Assembly: GCF_008064665.1 (NCBI RefSeq)
Contig: NZ_VRZA01000001.1
Location: 806,001 to 870,000 of the forward strand
Source of the DNA: Parahaliea maris
Lineage (GTDB): Bacteria > Pseudomonadota > Gammaproteobacteria > Pseudomonadales > Halieaceae
DNA: 64,000 nucleotides
Direction: 5' to 3'
Made by a program: the position numbers and the translations under genes. The notes beneath the pieces are model-generated. The model made no database searches and was not told where the DNA came from. It saw only the letters and a program-made list of their open reading frames with translations. Positions 54,127 through 63,996 of this stretch are shown here, piece after piece; position 1 is the first letter of the stretch, and the number at the start of each line of letters is the position of its first letter.

Positions 54127-54137
54127 GTCAGTTGTGA

Positions 54138-54167
54138 TTGGTCCTGTCGAAGCCTCAGCGCTATGAT
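54138..54167 (+). promoter_or_regulatory. Candidate promoter of the second kinase gene
   Basis: TTGGTC (54138-54143) and TATGAT (54162-54167) are spaced by 18 bp, about 70 bp upstream of the GTG. The -35 match is weak, and co-transcription with the OmpA-like gene is equally possible. Confidence 0.35.
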
Positions 54168-54238
54168 GGACTGACACCCGGGATCAACCGCATCAGTCGC
54201 ACCGGCCGCAATCTCGGCCAGGCACATAAGGGAAGCGC

Positions 54239-55603
54239 GTGACACCACAGATCGATGGATACGAGATGGTTCGCCAGTTGGGACATGGTGGCATGTCCAC
54301 GGTCTGGCTCGCCATCCAGACCAGTTTCCCCCGCCAGGTGGCGCTCAAGATCATGAGTGACAATCTAGCCTCGTCTCCCACGTTCGTAGAACGCTTCCTG
54401 CGGGAAGCACGCATCGTCGCCAACCTTGAGCACCGGGGGATCGTACATGTTTATGACATGGGCAAGACGCCGGATGCCACCTACCTCACCATGGAACACC
54501 TCCCTGGGGGAGATCTGTCGAGGCGCCTCGCCGCTGGCGAGGTTTCCCCTGAGGAAGGGGTGGAGATTATCAGGGAGATTGCCTCGGCCCTGGCGTACGC
54601 TCACAGCGAGCAGGTAATCCACAGGGATATAAAGCCTGCCAACATCCTGTTCAGGAAAGATGGTAGCCCGGTCCTGGTCGACTTCGGTATTGCGCGTAAC
54701 CTGGAATCGAGCACGGAGATCACTACCGCTGGCACTGTGATGGGCACTCCGCTTTACATGAGCCCTGAACAATGTCGTGGCGAGGCCACCGACCTACGCA
54801 GCGATGTCTACAGTCTTGGCGCCCTCCTTTTTCAACTGCTCGAGGGTGAACTTCCATTTCGCGGTGACAACCACGCCACTCTCGCCTTGCAGCATACAAC
54901 GGCACCAGTCCCGCCCCTGAGCCCGACCAATCAACGCTTTAGCCCGGTCGTCAACAAGGCGCTCACCAAAATACCCAAAGATCGATTCCAGTCGGCCGCG
55001 GAATTTCTCGACTGTCTGAACAGCTGCCTGGCCGAAGGAAACCGGGCGCCTTCATCGAGGGAGACAACTGGCGCAAAAACGGTAAGGCGCGTAACCCCCG
55101 CCAAAGTGACCGCAGAGAAGAGGCCGGCAAGGCACCGCGTGCCCGTATGGATACTGGGCGCAGTCGCTGCCGCGGCAATTGCCGCCGGTATGATAGTGCT
55201 CAATCAGCGCCCCGTCACCGAGGGAGAAGCAGGCAGGACGACCGGTGCCGAGACAATACCAGGTTCCGGGGAAGCCATACCGGCGTCAGTAACGACACCC
55301 ATTGAGCAAGAGAGGGAGACGACAACGGAACTGCTCCGACGGGCGAAGGTTCACGTCTGGAACAACCAGATGTTTGAACCAGCCGGGGACAACGCTCTGG
55401 ATCTGGTAGAACGCGTGCTGGAACAAGAGCCGGAACAACCCGACGCTGTGGAACTAAAGGCACGCCTGATTAACACCCTGGCAACAGAAATATCGTCCGC
55501 CGACGAACGAGGTGACAGGCAATTCGTTAAACAGGGACTCCGGCGTCTACGGGACTCAGGCGCAGCGGACATCGCAGAGAATATCGAGCGACAGCTGCAA
55601 TAG
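54239..55603 (+). CDS. Membrane-anchored Ser/Thr protein kinase
   Basis: 454 residues from a GTG with AAGGGAAG 5 nt upstream. Kinase domain at residues ~7-265: GHGGMSTVW loop, Lys37 (VALKIM), HRD 128-130 (VIHRDIKPAN), DFG 148-150 and GTPLYMSPEQ. It has a basic linker, one membrane helix (~303-321) and ~130 residues outside with acidic helices. The catalytic motifs occupy exactly the same residue numbers as in the kinase at 40.9 kb, so the two are paralogues with different sensor tails. It is probably co-regulated with the OmpA-like gene upstream. Confidence 0.92.
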   Translation: MTPQIDGYEMVRQLGHGGMSTVWLAIQTSFPRQVALKIMSDNLASSPTFVERFLREARIVANLEHRGIVHVYDMGKTPDATYLTMEHLPGGDLSRRLAAGEVSPEEGVEIIREIASALAYAHSEQVIHRDIKPANILFRKDGSPVLVDFGIARNLESSTEITTAGTVMGTPLYMSPEQCRGEATDLRSDVYSLGALLFQLLEGELPFRGDNHATLALQHTTAPVPPLSPTNQRFSPVVNKALTKIPKDRFQSAAEFLDCLNSCLAEGNRAPSSRETTGAKTVRRVTPAKVTAEKRPARHRVPVWILGAVAAAAIAAGMIVLNQRPVTEGEAGRTTGAETIPGSGEAIPASVTTPIEQERETTTELLRRAKVHVWNNQMFEPAGDNALDLVERVLEQEPEQPDAVELKARLINTLATEISSADERGDRQFVKQGLRRLRDSGAADIAENIERQLQ

Positions 55604-55641
55604 TACTGACCTGCTATCGTCCAACGGCGATAGGTGGACAC

Positions 55642-55669
55642 AAAAAAGCCGGGACAGGCCCGGCTTTTT
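55642..55669. terminator. Bidirectional intrinsic terminator between kinase and rplQ
   Basis: GCCGGG and CCCGGC pair around a 5-nt ACAGG loop and are flanked by A6 and T5 runs. The hairpin can therefore end both the plus-strand kinase transcript and the minus-strand ribosomal-protein transcript. Confidence 0.85.
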
Positions 55670-55690
55670 CATGAGTGACTAACGAAGCAC

Positions 55691-56077
55691 TTATTCTTCG
55701 TCAGCATCCACGTCTGCAACGGGGCGATCCACCAGCTCTACGTAAGCCATGGGAGCCTTGTCGCCGGCGCGGTAGCCGCACTTGAGGATGCGGATGTAAC
55801 CACCAGGACGACTCTCGTAGCGGGGACCCAGCTCGCCGAACAGCTTGCCGACCGCTTCTTTGCTGCGGATACGGTCGAAAGCCAGGCGGCGGTTGGCCAC
55901 GCTGTCGCTCTTGGCCAGGGTGATCAGCGGCTCAGCGTAGCTGCGCAGCTCCTTGGCTTTGGGCAGGGTGGTCTTGATCAGTTCGTGCTCTACCAGAGAC
56001 ACGGTCATGTTGCGGAACATGGCTTTGCGGTGCGAGCTGTTCCGGTTGAGCTGACGTCCACTGTGACGATGACGCAT
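55691..56077 (-). CDS. rplQ: 50S ribosomal protein L17
   Basis: 128 residues. Near the peptide-exit side of the 50S subunit. [24 protein letters not shown] is the family start, and [21 protein letters not shown] closes the core. It has a short acidic tail (DVDADEE). It is the last gene of the alpha operon, 65 bp after rpoA, followed by the terminator. Confidence 0.97.
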   Translation of the reverse strand: MRHRHSGRQLNRNSSHRKAMFRNMTVSLVEHELIKTTLPKAKELRSYAEPLITLAKSDSVANRRLAFDRIRSKEAVGKLFGELGPRYESRPGGYIRILKCGYRAGDKAPMAYVELVDRPVADVDADEE

Positions 56078-56142
56078 TTTTCCAATCCTATGTGTTCTGT
56101 GCTATCTCAGCACGCAATGTCTGGTATCAGTACCGGGGCTGA

Positions 56143-57147
56143 TTAAACGCTCAGCACCCGGTCGTCGTTTTTCAGGCTGGCGGGGGGCCAGTTGTCCAGG
56201 CGCATGCCCAGTGACAGGCCACGCGACGCCAGGACGTCCTTGATCTCGGTCAGTGACTTCTTGCCGAGGTTCGGAGTCTTCAGCAGCTCCACCTCGGTAC
56301 GCTGAACCAGGTCACCGATGTAGTAGATATTCTCGGCTTTCAGGCAGTTCGCGGAGCGAACGGTCAGCTCGAGGTCGTCTACCGGACGCAGCAGGATCGG
56401 ATCGACTTCGTCCTCTTCCTCTACAGACTCGGACTCGGACTCGCTCTCCAGGTCGACGAACACGGCCAGCTGCTGCTGCAGGATGGTCGCGGCGCGACGG
56501 ATGGCTTCTTCCGGATCGATGGTGCCGTTGGTTTCGAGGTCCAGCACCAGCTTGTCCAGGTCGGTACGCTGCTCAACCCGCGCAGCTTCCACCACGTAGG
56601 ATACGCGGTGAATCGGCGAGAACGTTGCGTCCAGCTGCAGGCGACCGATGGAGCGGGTTTCCTCTTCCGGGTTCTCGCGAGAGTCCGCCGGAGAGTAGCC
56701 GCGGCCACGGGCCACAGTCAGCTTCATGTTGATCTCGGAGCTGCCGTTCAGGTGGCAGATCACGTGATCAGGGTTGCGGATCTCGATGTCGTGGTCCACC
56801 TGGATATCGGCGGCGGTCACGGCACCGGGGCCCTTTTTGCTCAGCGTCAGCTCAGCTTCGTCCTTGCCGTTCATCACCAGGGCTACGCCCTTGAGGTTCA
56901 GCAGGATCTCGATAACGTCTTCCTGAACGCCTTCGATAGCGCTGTACTCATGCAGTACGCCATCGATCTCGACTTCGGTGATTGCGCAGCCGGGCATGGA
57001 AGACAGCAAAATGCGACGCAATGCATTGCCCAGAGTGTGGCCGAAACCACGCTCCAGCGGCTCCAGGGTTACCTGGGCGCGAGAGTTGGTCTTTTCTTCG
57101 ACGTTGATAACGCGCGGAGTCAAGAATTCATTTACTGCTGTCTGCAT
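56143..57147 (-). CDS. rpoA: RNA polymerase alpha subunit
   Basis: 334 residues, E. coli 329. The N-terminal domain assembles the polymerase ([28 protein letters not shown]). The C-terminal domain binds UP elements and activators ([45 protein letters not shown]). The linker between them is unusually acidic, with [16 protein letters not shown] in place of the mixed-charge E. coli linker. It sits between rpsD and rplQ in standard order. Confidence 0.97.
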   Translation of the reverse strand: MQTAVNEFLTPRVINVEEKTNSRAQVTLEPLERGFGHTLGNALRRILLSSMPGCAITEVEIDGVLHEYSAIEGVQEDVIEILLNLKGVALVMNGKDEAELTLSKKGPGAVTAADIQVDHDIEIRNPDHVICHLNGSSEINMKLTVARGRGYSPADSRENPEEETRSIGRLQLDATFSPIHRVSYVVEAARVEQRTDLDKLVLDLETNGTIDPEEAIRRAATILQQQLAVFVDLESESESESVEEEDEVDPILLRPVDDLELTVRSANCLKAENIYYIGDLVQRTEVELLKTPNLGKKSLTEIKDVLASRGLSLGMRLDNWPPASLKNDDRVLSV

Positions 57148-57184
57148 TCTGGCACCTGTAGTAGTAGGTTAGTCCTGGTTCCGA

Positions 57185-57805
57185 TTACTTGGAGTACAGT
57201 TCCACGATCAGGTTTTCATTGATCTCGGCGGACAGGTCCTGACGCTCGGGAGCGGACTTGAAGGTCCCTTCCAGCTTGTCGGCGTTGACTTCGATCCACT
57301 CGGGCTCACCGCGCTGGGCGGCCAGGGCCAGGGCAGACTGCACACGCAGTTGCTTCTTGGCTTTCTCGCGAACAGACACCACGTCACCGGCTTGCACCTG
57401 GTAAGACGGGATGTTGACCGCAGCACCATTCACCAGGATCGCCTTGTGGGAAACCAGCTGGCGAGCTTCGGAACGGGTAGCGCCAAAGCCCATGCGGTAG
57501 ACCACGTTATCCAGGCGAGACTCCAGCAGTTGCAGGAGGTTCTCACCGGTGGCACCTTTCAGGCGGGCGGCTTCTTTGTAGTAGTTGCGGAACTGCTTTT
57601 CCAGAACACCGTAGATACGACGTACTTTCTGCTTCTCACGCAGCTGAACACCGTAGTCGGACAGGCGGCCGCGACGGGCGCCGTGTTGACCGGGGGCAGT
57701 TTCGGGTTTGCACTTGCTTTCGAGTGCGCGCACACCGCTTTTCAGGAACAGGTCGGTTCCCTCACGACGGGAGAGCTTGCACTTGGGACCAATATATCGA
57801 GCCAT
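57185..57805 (-). CDS. rpsD: 30S ribosomal protein S4
   Basis: 206 residues, same as E. coli. A primary 16S rRNA-binding protein that starts assembly; in E. coli it also represses the alpha operon. [16 protein letters not shown] begins the protein, and the S4 RNA-binding domain includes [20 protein letters not shown]. The 160-bp rpsM leader where repression could occur was not folded. Confidence 0.97.
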   Translation of the reverse strand: MARYIGPKCKLSRREGTDLFLKSGVRALESKCKPETAPGQHGARRGRLSDYGVQLREKQKVRRIYGVLEKQFRNYYKEAARLKGATGENLLQLLESRLDNVVYRMGFGATRSEARQLVSHKAILVNGAAVNIPSYQVQAGDVVSVREKAKKQLRVQSALALAAQRGEPEWIEVNADKLEGTFKSAPERQDLSAEINENLIVELYSK

Positions 57806-57825
57806 GTCAATTCTTCCTGTAAGCG

Positions 57826-58218
57826 TTATACGCGACGTTTCTTGGGCGGACGGCAGCCGTTGTGCGGCACCGGCGTCACGTCGGTAATGTTGCTGATCTT
57901 GTAACCACAGGCGTTCAGCGCGCGAACCGCGGACTCACGGCCCGGGCCGGGGCCCTTGACCTGAACGTCCAGATTCTTGAGGCCGTATTCCTTGGCGGCT
58001 TCACCGGCGCGCTCTGCTGCCACCTGGGCGGCAAACGGCGTGCTCTTACGTGAACCACGGAAACCGGAACCACCCGCGGTGGCCCAGCTCAGGGTGTTGC
58101 CCTGACGGTCGGTGATAGTGATGATGGTGTTGTTGAAGGACGCGTGTACGTGCGCGATACCGTCAACAACGGTCTTGGTGACCTTCTTACGAGTGCTTTT
58201 GGCACCTGGCTTAGCCAT
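57826..58218 (-). CDS. rpsK: 30S ribosomal protein S11
   Basis: 130 residues. Part of the 30S platform at the Shine-Dalgarno interaction site. [19 protein letters not shown] and [20 protein letters not shown] are characteristic; the basic C-terminus ends CRPPKKRRV. Lies between rpsM and rpsD. Confidence 0.97.
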   Translation of the reverse strand: MAKPGAKSTRKKVTKTVVDGIAHVHASFNNTIITITDRQGNTLSWATAGGSGFRGSRKSTPFAAQVAAERAGEAAKEYGLKNLDVQVKGPGPGRESAVRALNACGYKISNITDVTPVPHNGCRPPKKRRV

Positions 58219-58293
58219 GTTGTCGTTCCTGCTTTAATATCAACACTGCACTTGGGTGCAGCTACACTAAATTGGATTCGCGTGAGCGCTTGC

Positions 58294-58650
58294 TTACTTG
58301 CGAATCGGTTTACGCGGTCCCTTGCGGGTACGTGCGTTGGTCTTGGTGCGCTGGCCACGCAGCGGCAGGCTGCGGCGGTGACGGAGGCCGCGGTTGCAAC
58401 CGAGGTCCATCAGGCGCTTGATGTTCATGGAGACTTCACGGCGCAGGTCACCCTCAACCGTCATCTCGGCCACCTTGTTACGCAGAGCATCCATCTGCTC
58501 TTCGTTGAGGTCGGCGATTTTCGCGCTTTCCTCGACACCGGTTTCCAGGCACAGGCGTTTGGCCTGGGTGCGACCTACACCGTAGATGTAGGTCAGTGAG
58601 ATAACAGCATGCTTGTTATCGGGTATGTTGACGCCGGCAATACGAGCCAT
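58294..58650 (-). CDS. rpsM: 30S ribosomal protein S13
   Basis: 118 residues. Sits in the 30S head, contacting the P-site tRNA and bridging to L5. [19 protein letters not shown] and [20 protein letters not shown] are family signatures. The gap upstream to rpmJ (~160 bp) is long for this operon and could hold an internal promoter or control element; nothing specific was recognised there. Confidence 0.97.
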   Translation of the reverse strand: MARIAGVNIPDNKHAVISLTYIYGVGRTQAKRLCLETGVEESAKIADLNEEQMDALRNKVAEMTVEGDLRREVSMNIKRLMDLGCNRGLRHRRSLPLRGQRTKTNARTRKGPRKPIRK

Positions 58651-58810
58651 CCAACTCTCTCCAAAATACTCAGTTTGTCGCTAACAGCAGCGCAGCATCT
58701 GGCCCCTGATTTGCATCAGATTGAGGGGCGGGACGCGAAAGGCGCAGCATTCTAGCGGCATGTTCACTAAAAATCAACCACCACCCACCAAATAGCAGGC
58801 GGTGACCACA

Positions 58811-58927
58811 TCAGCCCTGGCGCTGCTTGTGGCGGGGATCCGTGTTACAGATCACGCGCACAACACCATTGCGACGGACAATCTTGCAGTTTCTGCAGAT
58901 TTTTTTGACCGATGCACGTACTTTCAT
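58811..58927 (-). CDS. rpmJ: 50S ribosomal protein L36 (zinc-binding form)
   Basis: 38 residues ([17 protein letters not shown]...), found by reading the gap. The CxxC at residues 11 and 14, Cys27 and His33 make the zinc-ribbon type, usually replaced by a Cys-free paralogue under zinc shortage. It follows secY in canonical order with a 28-bp gap. Confidence 0.96.
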   Translation of the reverse strand: MKVRASVKKICRNCKIVRRNGVVRVICNTDPRHKQRQG

Positions 58928-58955
58928 CTCTCTTTCTCCGTTCGCCCGACCGTGC

Positions 58956-60284
58956 TCAACGCACCCGGCCGGAAGCACCATAGTTTTTCAGGTTGGCCTT
59001 TTTCATCACAGAGTCGTACTGCTGTGACATCAGGTGGCTCTGCACCTGGGCCATAAAGTCCATCACAACGACAACCACGATCAGCAGTGAGGTACCGCCC
59101 AGGTAAAAGGGCACGTTCCACATTACGACCAGGAACTGCGGCAGCAGGCAGACCAGCGCGATATACGCGGCGCCGAAAACCGTCAGCCGGGTCAGCACGC
59201 CATCGATGTAGTTGGCGGTCTGTTGTCCCGGGCGGATACCGGGGACAAAGGCACCGGACCGCTTCAGGTTGTCAGCCACTTCCTGCGGGTTGAACATCAA
59301 CGCCGTATAGAAGAAGCAGAAAAATACAATCAGTGCCGTGAACAACAGGATGTTCAACGGCTGGCCCGGGCCAATGGCAACGGCCAGGTCCTGCAGCCAG
59401 TCGGCGCCCCCGGAGGAGCCGAACCACTGCGCCAGCGATGCCGGAAACAGCAGGATGCTGCTGGCGAAAATAGCCGGGATTACCCCCGCCATGTTCACCT
59501 TCAGGGGCAGATGGGAGCTCTGCGCCTGCATCATCTTGCGACCCTGTTGCCGCTTGGCGTAGTTCACCGTGATACGGCGCTGGCCGCGCTCGATGAACAC
59601 AATCATGTAGATCACCGCAACCGCCAGGGTCAGGATGAACAGCAGGATGAGGATGTTCAGTTCCCCCTGCCGCGCCTGCTCCAGCGACTGCCCGATCGCT
59701 GCGGGAAGACCCGCGACGATCCCGGCGAAGATCAGCAGCGAAATACCGTTGCCTACGCCTTTCTCGGTGATCTGCTCACCCAGCCACATCATGAACACCG
59801 CGCCGGTCACCAGCGAGGTAATCGCGATCACGTAGAACAGCGGGGTGACGCTGTAAGCCATGCCCTGATTGGCCATGCCTACGGTCATCCCGGTGCCCTG
59901 CACCAGCGCCAGCACTACCGTCAGGTAGCGCGTGTACTGGCTGATCTTGCGGCGGCCGGACTCGCCTTCTTTCTTTAACTGCTCCAGCTGCGGGGTCACT
60001 GCCGACATCAACTGCATGATGATCGATGCAGAGATGTAGGGCATGATGCCCAGCGCCAGAATACTCATGCGCTCCAGTGCGCCACCGGAGAACATGTTCG
60101 CCAGACCCAGGATGGTTCCCTGGTTCTGGTTGAACAGCGCCGCCAACTGGTTGGGATCGATCCCGGGGACCGGGATATGGGTACCGATGCGATAAACGAT
60201 TATCGCCATCAAGACAAAACGAAGGCGAGCAAAGAGCTCGCCCATGCCTGCCTTGTTGACTCCGGGCAGTTGACCTGTCGCCAT
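58956..60284 (-). CDS. secY: Sec translocon subunit SecY
   Basis: 442 residues with ten membrane helices. The protein-conducting channel of the general secretion pathway, needed for export of the TPS, caspase and OmpA-like proteins in this window. [36 protein letters not shown] covers the plug region; [21 protein letters not shown] is the conserved cytosolic loop. Its ATG abuts the rplO stop (TAAATG). Confidence 0.97.
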   Translation of the reverse strand: MATGQLPGVNKAGMGELFARLRFVLMAIIVYRIGTHIPVPGIDPNQLAALFNQNQGTILGLANMFSGGALERMSILALGIMPYISASIIMQLMSAVTPQLEQLKKEGESGRRKISQYTRYLTVVLALVQGTGMTVGMANQGMAYSVTPLFYVIAITSLVTGAVFMMWLGEQITEKGVGNGISLLIFAGIVAGLPAAIGQSLEQARQGELNILILLFILTLAVAVIYMIVFIERGQRRITVNYAKRQQGRKMMQAQSSHLPLKVNMAGVIPAIFASSILLFPASLAQWFGSSGGADWLQDLAVAIGPGQPLNILLFTALIVFFCFFYTALMFNPQEVADNLKRSGAFVPGIRPGQQTANYIDGVLTRLTVFGAAYIALVCLLPQFLVVMWNVPFYLGGTSLLIVVVVVMDFMAQVQSHLMSQQYDSVMKKANLKNYGASGRVR

Positions 60285-60731
60285 TTAGTCCTCTACTTTT
60301 CCGCCAGCCTTCTCGATGGCTTCACGAGCACCTTTGGTGACTGCCAGGCCTTTAACAGTAACGGCCTTGTTCAGTTCACCAGACAGGAACACGCGGGCAC
60401 GCAGAACATCGTTGCGGATGATGTCGGCATCTTTCAGAGCCGCCAGATCAACCACGTCGCCGGCAACCGCATTCAGCTCACCCAGGCGAACCTGAGCGGT
60501 GGTGCGGGAAATACGGGAAGTAAAACCGTACTTCGGCAGACGTTTCTGCAGCGGCATCTGGCCGCCCTCGAAACCGGGCTTCACTGTACCGCCGGAGCGG
60601 GATTTCTGACCCTTGTGGCCGCGGCCACCGGTCTTACCCAGGCCGGAACCGATACCGCGACCGACGCGCTTGGCGTCCTTGCGGGCACCGGGAGCCGGGC
60701 TCAGGGTGTTCAGTCGCATTACATCAGACAT
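60285..60731 (-). CDS. rplO: 50S ribosomal protein L15
   Basis: 148 residues from the ATG with GAGG 8 nt upstream; E. coli L15 aligns from the fifth codon ([11 protein letters not shown]), so four residues are extra. [25 protein letters not shown] is the RNA-binding Gly-rich region. Located between rpmD and secY. Confidence 0.96.
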   Translation of the reverse strand: MSDVMRLNTLSPAPGARKDAKRVGRGIGSGLGKTGGRGHKGQKSRSGGTVKPGFEGGQMPLQKRLPKYGFTSRISRTTAQVRLGELNAVAGDVVDLAALKDADIIRNDVLRARVFLSGELNKAVTVKGLAVTKGAREAIEKAGGKVED

Positions 60732-60734
60732 GAT

Positions 60735-60917
60735 TTAGTCCTCAACCCGTACCAGGTAGTTCACTTTGTTGATCATGCCACGCACAGAGGGAGTGTCTTC
60801 CACTTCCACGGTGTGGCCGATACGGCGCAGGCCAAGACCAGCGACACAGGCCTGGTGGTTCTTCAGGCGACCGTGAACGCTCTTGATCTGCGTGACCTTG
60901 ATAGTTGCTTTAGCCAT
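60735..60917 (-). CDS. rpmD: 50S ribosomal protein L30
   Basis: 60 residues from [13 protein letters not shown]; a longer frame of five residues has no support. Matches the bacterial L30 fold and length. Overlaps nothing; 3 bp separate its stop from the rplO start. Confidence 0.95.
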   Translation of the reverse strand: MAKATIKVTQIKSVHGRLKNHQACVAGLGLRRIGHTVEVEDTPSVRGMINKVNYLVRVED

Positions 60918-60935
60918 GACAAGCCAACCCAATAA

Positions 60936-61448
60936 TTAGTTCAGAATTTCTTCGACAGTCTTGCCGCGCTTGGCTGCCACGTCGTCCGGAGCGGCCATGT
61001 CGCGCAGGCCGTTAAAGGTCGCGCGTACCACGTTTACCGGGTTGGTGGAGCCGTAGCACTTGGCCAGTACGTTGTGTACGCCGGCAATTTCCAGTACTGC
61101 GCGCATCGCGCCACCGGCGATAACACCGGTACCTTCTGATGCAGGCTGCATGTACACCTTGGAGGCGCCGTGGGCGGCCTTTACCGGGTACTGGATGGTG
61201 CCGTTGTTCAGCTCAACACTGATCATGTTGCGACGGGCGGCTTCCATTGCTTTCTGGATCGCAACAGGTACTTCGCGAGCCTTGCCGCGGCCGAAGCCAA
61301 CGCGGCCATTGCCATCGCCAACCACGGTCAGGGCGGTGAAACCGAAGATACGACCGCCTTTAACAACCTTGGCTACGCGGTTGACCTGAACCAGCTTCTC
61401 CTGGAGGTCACCTTCCTGTTGCTGTTGCTTTTTCTCGTTAAACGCCAT
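60936..61448 (-). CDS. rpsE: 30S ribosomal protein S5
   Basis: 170 residues. Contributes to decoding accuracy and mRNA unwinding. [24 protein letters not shown] is the dsRNA-binding motif, and [21 protein letters not shown] is the C-terminal domain signature. Placed between rplR and rpmD. Confidence 0.97.
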   Translation of the reverse strand: MAFNEKKQQQQEGDLQEKLVQVNRVAKVVKGGRIFGFTALTVVGDGNGRVGFGRGKAREVPVAIQKAMEAARRNMISVELNNGTIQYPVKAAHGASKVYMQPASEGTGVIAGGAMRAVLEIAGVHNVLAKCYGSTNPVNVVRATFNGLRDMAAPDDVAAKRGKTVEEILN

Positions 61449-61457
61449 GTCGATACC

Positions 61458-61808
61458 CTAGAATTCCAGTCCACTTTCACGGGCTGCGTCGGCCAGGGCC
61501 TTGATGCGTCCGTGGTACTTGTAGCCGCTACGATCGAAGGCGACTTTCTCAACGCCAGCGGCCTTGGCGCGCTCAGCGACCAGCTTGCCCACAGCGGCAG
61601 CGGCATCGATGTTGCCGGTGGCGCCAGTGCGCAGGCTGCTGTCCAGGGTAGAAGCGCTGGCCAGTACCTTGTCACCAGCCGGTGCGAACACCTGGGCGTA
61701 AATGTGGCGCGGAGTACGGTGCACGGTCAGGCGGTTTACACCCTGGGTGCGCATGCGGGCGCGGGCGCGACGGGCGCGGCGCAGCCGGGAATCATTCTTT
61801 GCACTCAT
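61458..61808 (-). CDS. rplR: 50S ribosomal protein L18
   Basis: 116 residues. Binds 5S rRNA with L5. [29 protein letters not shown] and [26 protein letters not shown] are typical. Located between rplF and rpsE. Confidence 0.97.
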   Translation of the reverse strand: MSAKNDSRLRRARRARARMRTQGVNRLTVHRTPRHIYAQVFAPAGDKVLASASTLDSSLRTGATGNIDAAAAVGKLVAERAKAAGVEKVAFDRSGYKYHGRIKALADAARESGLEF

Positions 61809-61822
61809 CTCTTAGTACCTAC

Positions 61823-62350
61823 TTACTTCTTCTTGGCTTCTTTACGACGGACGTGCTCGTCCGCGTAGCGAATGCCCTTACCCTTGTAAGGCTCCGGCGG
61901 ACGGTAGGCGCGGATTTCCGCGGCTGCCTGGCCGACTGCCTGCTTGTCGATACCCTTGACCACGATCTCGGTCTGGGTCGGGGTTTCCGCGCTGACACCT
62001 TCGGGCAGCTGGTAGTCTACCGGGTGGGACAGGCCCACGGTCAGGTTGACGCTCTTGGCGTCAGCCTTGGCACGGTAACCAACGCCGTTGAGAACCAGTT
62101 TCTTTTCCCAGCCCTCGCTGACACCCTTGACCATGTTGCTCAGCAGTGCGCGAGTGGTACCCGCCAGTGCCTTGAACTTGTCGCTGTCGTAGGCAACGGA
62201 CAGTACGTTGTCGTCCTGGCTGATGTTCACGCCGTCTTTCAGGGTGAACTCCAGGGCGCCTTTCCCGCCCTTCACGGTCAGGTCGCGGCCGTTTACCTTG
62301 ACCTCAACCCCGCTGGGCAGTTCTACCGGATTGTTTGCGACTCTAGACAT
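61823..62350 (-). CDS. rplF: 50S ribosomal protein L6
   Basis: 175 residues (E. coli 177). Located near the factor-binding site of the 50S subunit. [19 protein letters not shown] begins it, and [25 protein letters not shown] is the conserved C-terminus. Located between rpsH and rplR. Confidence 0.97.
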   Translation of the reverse strand: MSRVANNPVELPSGVEVKVNGRDLTVKGGKGALEFTLKDGVNISQDDNVLSVAYDSDKFKALAGTTRALLSNMVKGVSEGWEKKLVLNGVGYRAKADAKSVNLTVGLSHPVDYQLPEGVSAETPTQTEIVVKGIDKQAVGQAAAEIRAYRPPEPYKGKGIRYADEHVRRKEAKKK

Positions 62351-62377
62351 GTTGAATGCTCTTCAATTCAGTAAATC

Positions 62378-62770
62378 TTAGAAAACGGTGCAGAGCACTT
62401 CACCACCGACGCCGGCAGCGCGAGCTGCGCGATCTGTCATCACACCACGAGAGGTGGAGACAATGGCGACACCCAGGCCACCGCGTACAGAAGGCAGATC
62501 ATCCTTGCCTTTGTAGCTGCGCAGGCCGGGACGGCTGATGCGGTCGATCTCTGCAATAACGGGCTTGCCGTTGAAGTACTTCAGCTCGATTTCCAGGCGA
62601 GGCTTGCCTTCGCTGGAAGCGTTGAAGTCAGCAATGTAGCCCTCTTCCTTCAGTACGTTCGCTACCGCAGCCTTCAGCTTTGAACCGGGCATTTCCACCC
62701 GGGTCTTGCCGGCCATCTGCGCGTTGCGAATGCGGGTCAGCATATCTGACAGCGGATCTTGCATACTCAT
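62378..62770 (-). CDS. rpsH: 30S ribosomal protein S8
   Basis: 130 residues. A primary 16S rRNA binder; in E. coli it represses the spc operon. [20 protein letters not shown] and [26 protein letters not shown] are diagnostic. An ATG two codons in is an alternative start. Confidence 0.97.
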   Translation of the reverse strand: MSMQDPLSDMLTRIRNAQMAGKTRVEMPGSKLKAAVANVLKEEGYIADFNASSEGKPRLEIELKYFNGKPVIAEIDRISRPGLRSYKGKDDLPSVRGGLGVAIVSTSRGVMTDRAARAAGVGGEVLCTVF

Positions 62771-62785
62771 CTTGAATTCTCTCCG

Positions 62786-63091
62786 TTACCAGCTGGACTT
62801 AACCAGACCAGGTACATCACCGCGCATTGCAGCTTCGCGCAGCTTGTTACGGCACAGGCCAAATTTACGATATACCGCGTGAGGGCGACCGGTGACCTGG
62901 CAGCGACGCTGACGGCGAACCGGGCTGGCATCACGAGGCAGCTTCTGCAGGGCGATCTGGGCGTCCCACTTGTCATCGTCAGAGGCGTTGACGTCGCTCA
63001 GAATCGCTTTCAGAGCGGCACGCTTCTCGGCGTACTTAGCTACCAGTCGTGCACGCTTGTTCTCACGCGCAATCATAGATTTTTTAGCCAT
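62786..63091 (-). CDS. rpsN: 30S ribosomal protein S14 (long, zinc-free form)
   Basis: 101 residues. The E. coli-type long S14 without a zinc Cxx[25 protein letters not shown] begins it, and SSPVRRQRR-like then [24 protein letters not shown] mark the core (the exact text here is [17 protein letters not shown]). Located between rplE and rpsH. Confidence 0.96.
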   Translation of the reverse strand: MAKKSMIARENKRARLVAKYAEKRAALKAILSDVNASDDDKWDAQIALQKLPRDASPVRRQRRCQVTGRPHAVYRKFGLCRNKLREAAMRGDVPGLVKSSW

Positions 63092-63103
63092 GTATAAAGC
63101 CTC

Positions 63104-63643
63104 TTAACCTTTCAGGGGGAAGTTGAACGCGCGCAGCAGGGCGCGACCTTCATCATCCGTACGAGCGGTGGTGGTGATAGTGATATCCATACCGCGCAGG
63201 GCATCCACCTCGTCGTAGTTGATTTCCGGGAAAATGATCTGCTCGCTGACACCCATGGCGAAGTTGCCGCGGCCGTCGAAAGACTTCGGGCTGATGCCGC
63301 GGAAGTCACGAACACGGGGGATCGCGATGGAGATCAGACGCTCCAGGAACTCATACATACGATCTGAACGCAGAGTCACCTTGCAGCCGATCGGCCAGCC
63401 GTCGCGGATCTTGAAACCGGCGATGGATTTGCGGGCCTTGGTGATAACCACTTTCTGACCAGCGATTTTCTCCATGTCGGCGACGGCATTTTCCAGCACT
63501 TTCTTGTCGCCAACGGCCTCACCAACACCCATGTTCAGGGTGATCTTGGTGATGCGAGGAACTTCCATCACATTGTCCAGACCCAGCTCTTCTTTCAGCT
63601 GGGGAGCGATCTCGCTCTTGTACTTGTCTTTCAACGTTGCCAT
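63104..63643 (-). CDS. rplE: 50S ribosomal protein L5
   Basis: 179 residues. Binds 5S rRNA and forms a bridge to S13. [43 protein letters not shown] and the C-terminal [22 protein letters not shown] are family signatures. Follows rplX. Confidence 0.97.
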   Translation of the reverse strand: MATLKDKYKSEIAPQLKEELGLDNVMEVPRITKITLNMGVGEAVGDKKVLENAVADMEKIAGQKVVITKARKSIAGFKIRDGWPIGCKVTLRSDRMYEFLERLISIAIPRVRDFRGISPKSFDGRGNFAMGVSEQIIFPEINYDEVDALRGMDITITTTARTDDEGRALLRAFNFPLKG

Positions 63644-63684
63644 GTCTTCTACCTGTAAACTCGGTTATCCAGCCCGCAGCGGGA

Positions 63685-63996
63685 TCAGTCGATCGCTTCG
63701 CCGTTGGACTTGAAGATACGTACCTTGGTATCTCCGTCTACCTTGAAGCCCACACGGTCGGCTTTGCTGGTGGCGGGGTTGAAAATCGCCACGTTGGAAA
63801 CCTGGATCGGGGCTTCCTTTTCCACAATGCCACCGGCCACACCCATTTGCGGGTTGGGACGGGTGTGCTTCTTCACCATGTTGATGCCGGCAACAATTAC
63901 TTTATTGTCAGCGAGCACCTTGCGAACCTTGCCGCGCTTACCCTTGTCCTTGCCGGCCAGGATAACCACTTCGTCATCGCGCTTGATCTTCAACAT
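63685..63996 (-). CDS. rplX: 50S ribosomal protein L24
   Basis: 103 residues (E. coli 104), complete within the window with its ATG 4 bases from the edge. An assembly-initiator protein. [20 protein letters not shown] is the KOW motif, and [28 protein letters not shown] follows. rplN would be expected next, beyond the edge. Confidence 0.97.
   Translation of the reverse strand: MLKIKRDDEVVILAGKDKGKRGKVRKVLADNKVIVAGINMVKKHTRPNPQMGVAGGIVEKEAPIQVSNVAIFNPATSKADRVGFKVDGDTKVRIFKSNGEAID

Noticed and set aside
58651-58810. S4 autoregulatory pseudoknot in the rpsM leader
   Set aside because: The gap is long enough, but I could not identify the E. coli-type structure by eye. A folding calculation would be needed.
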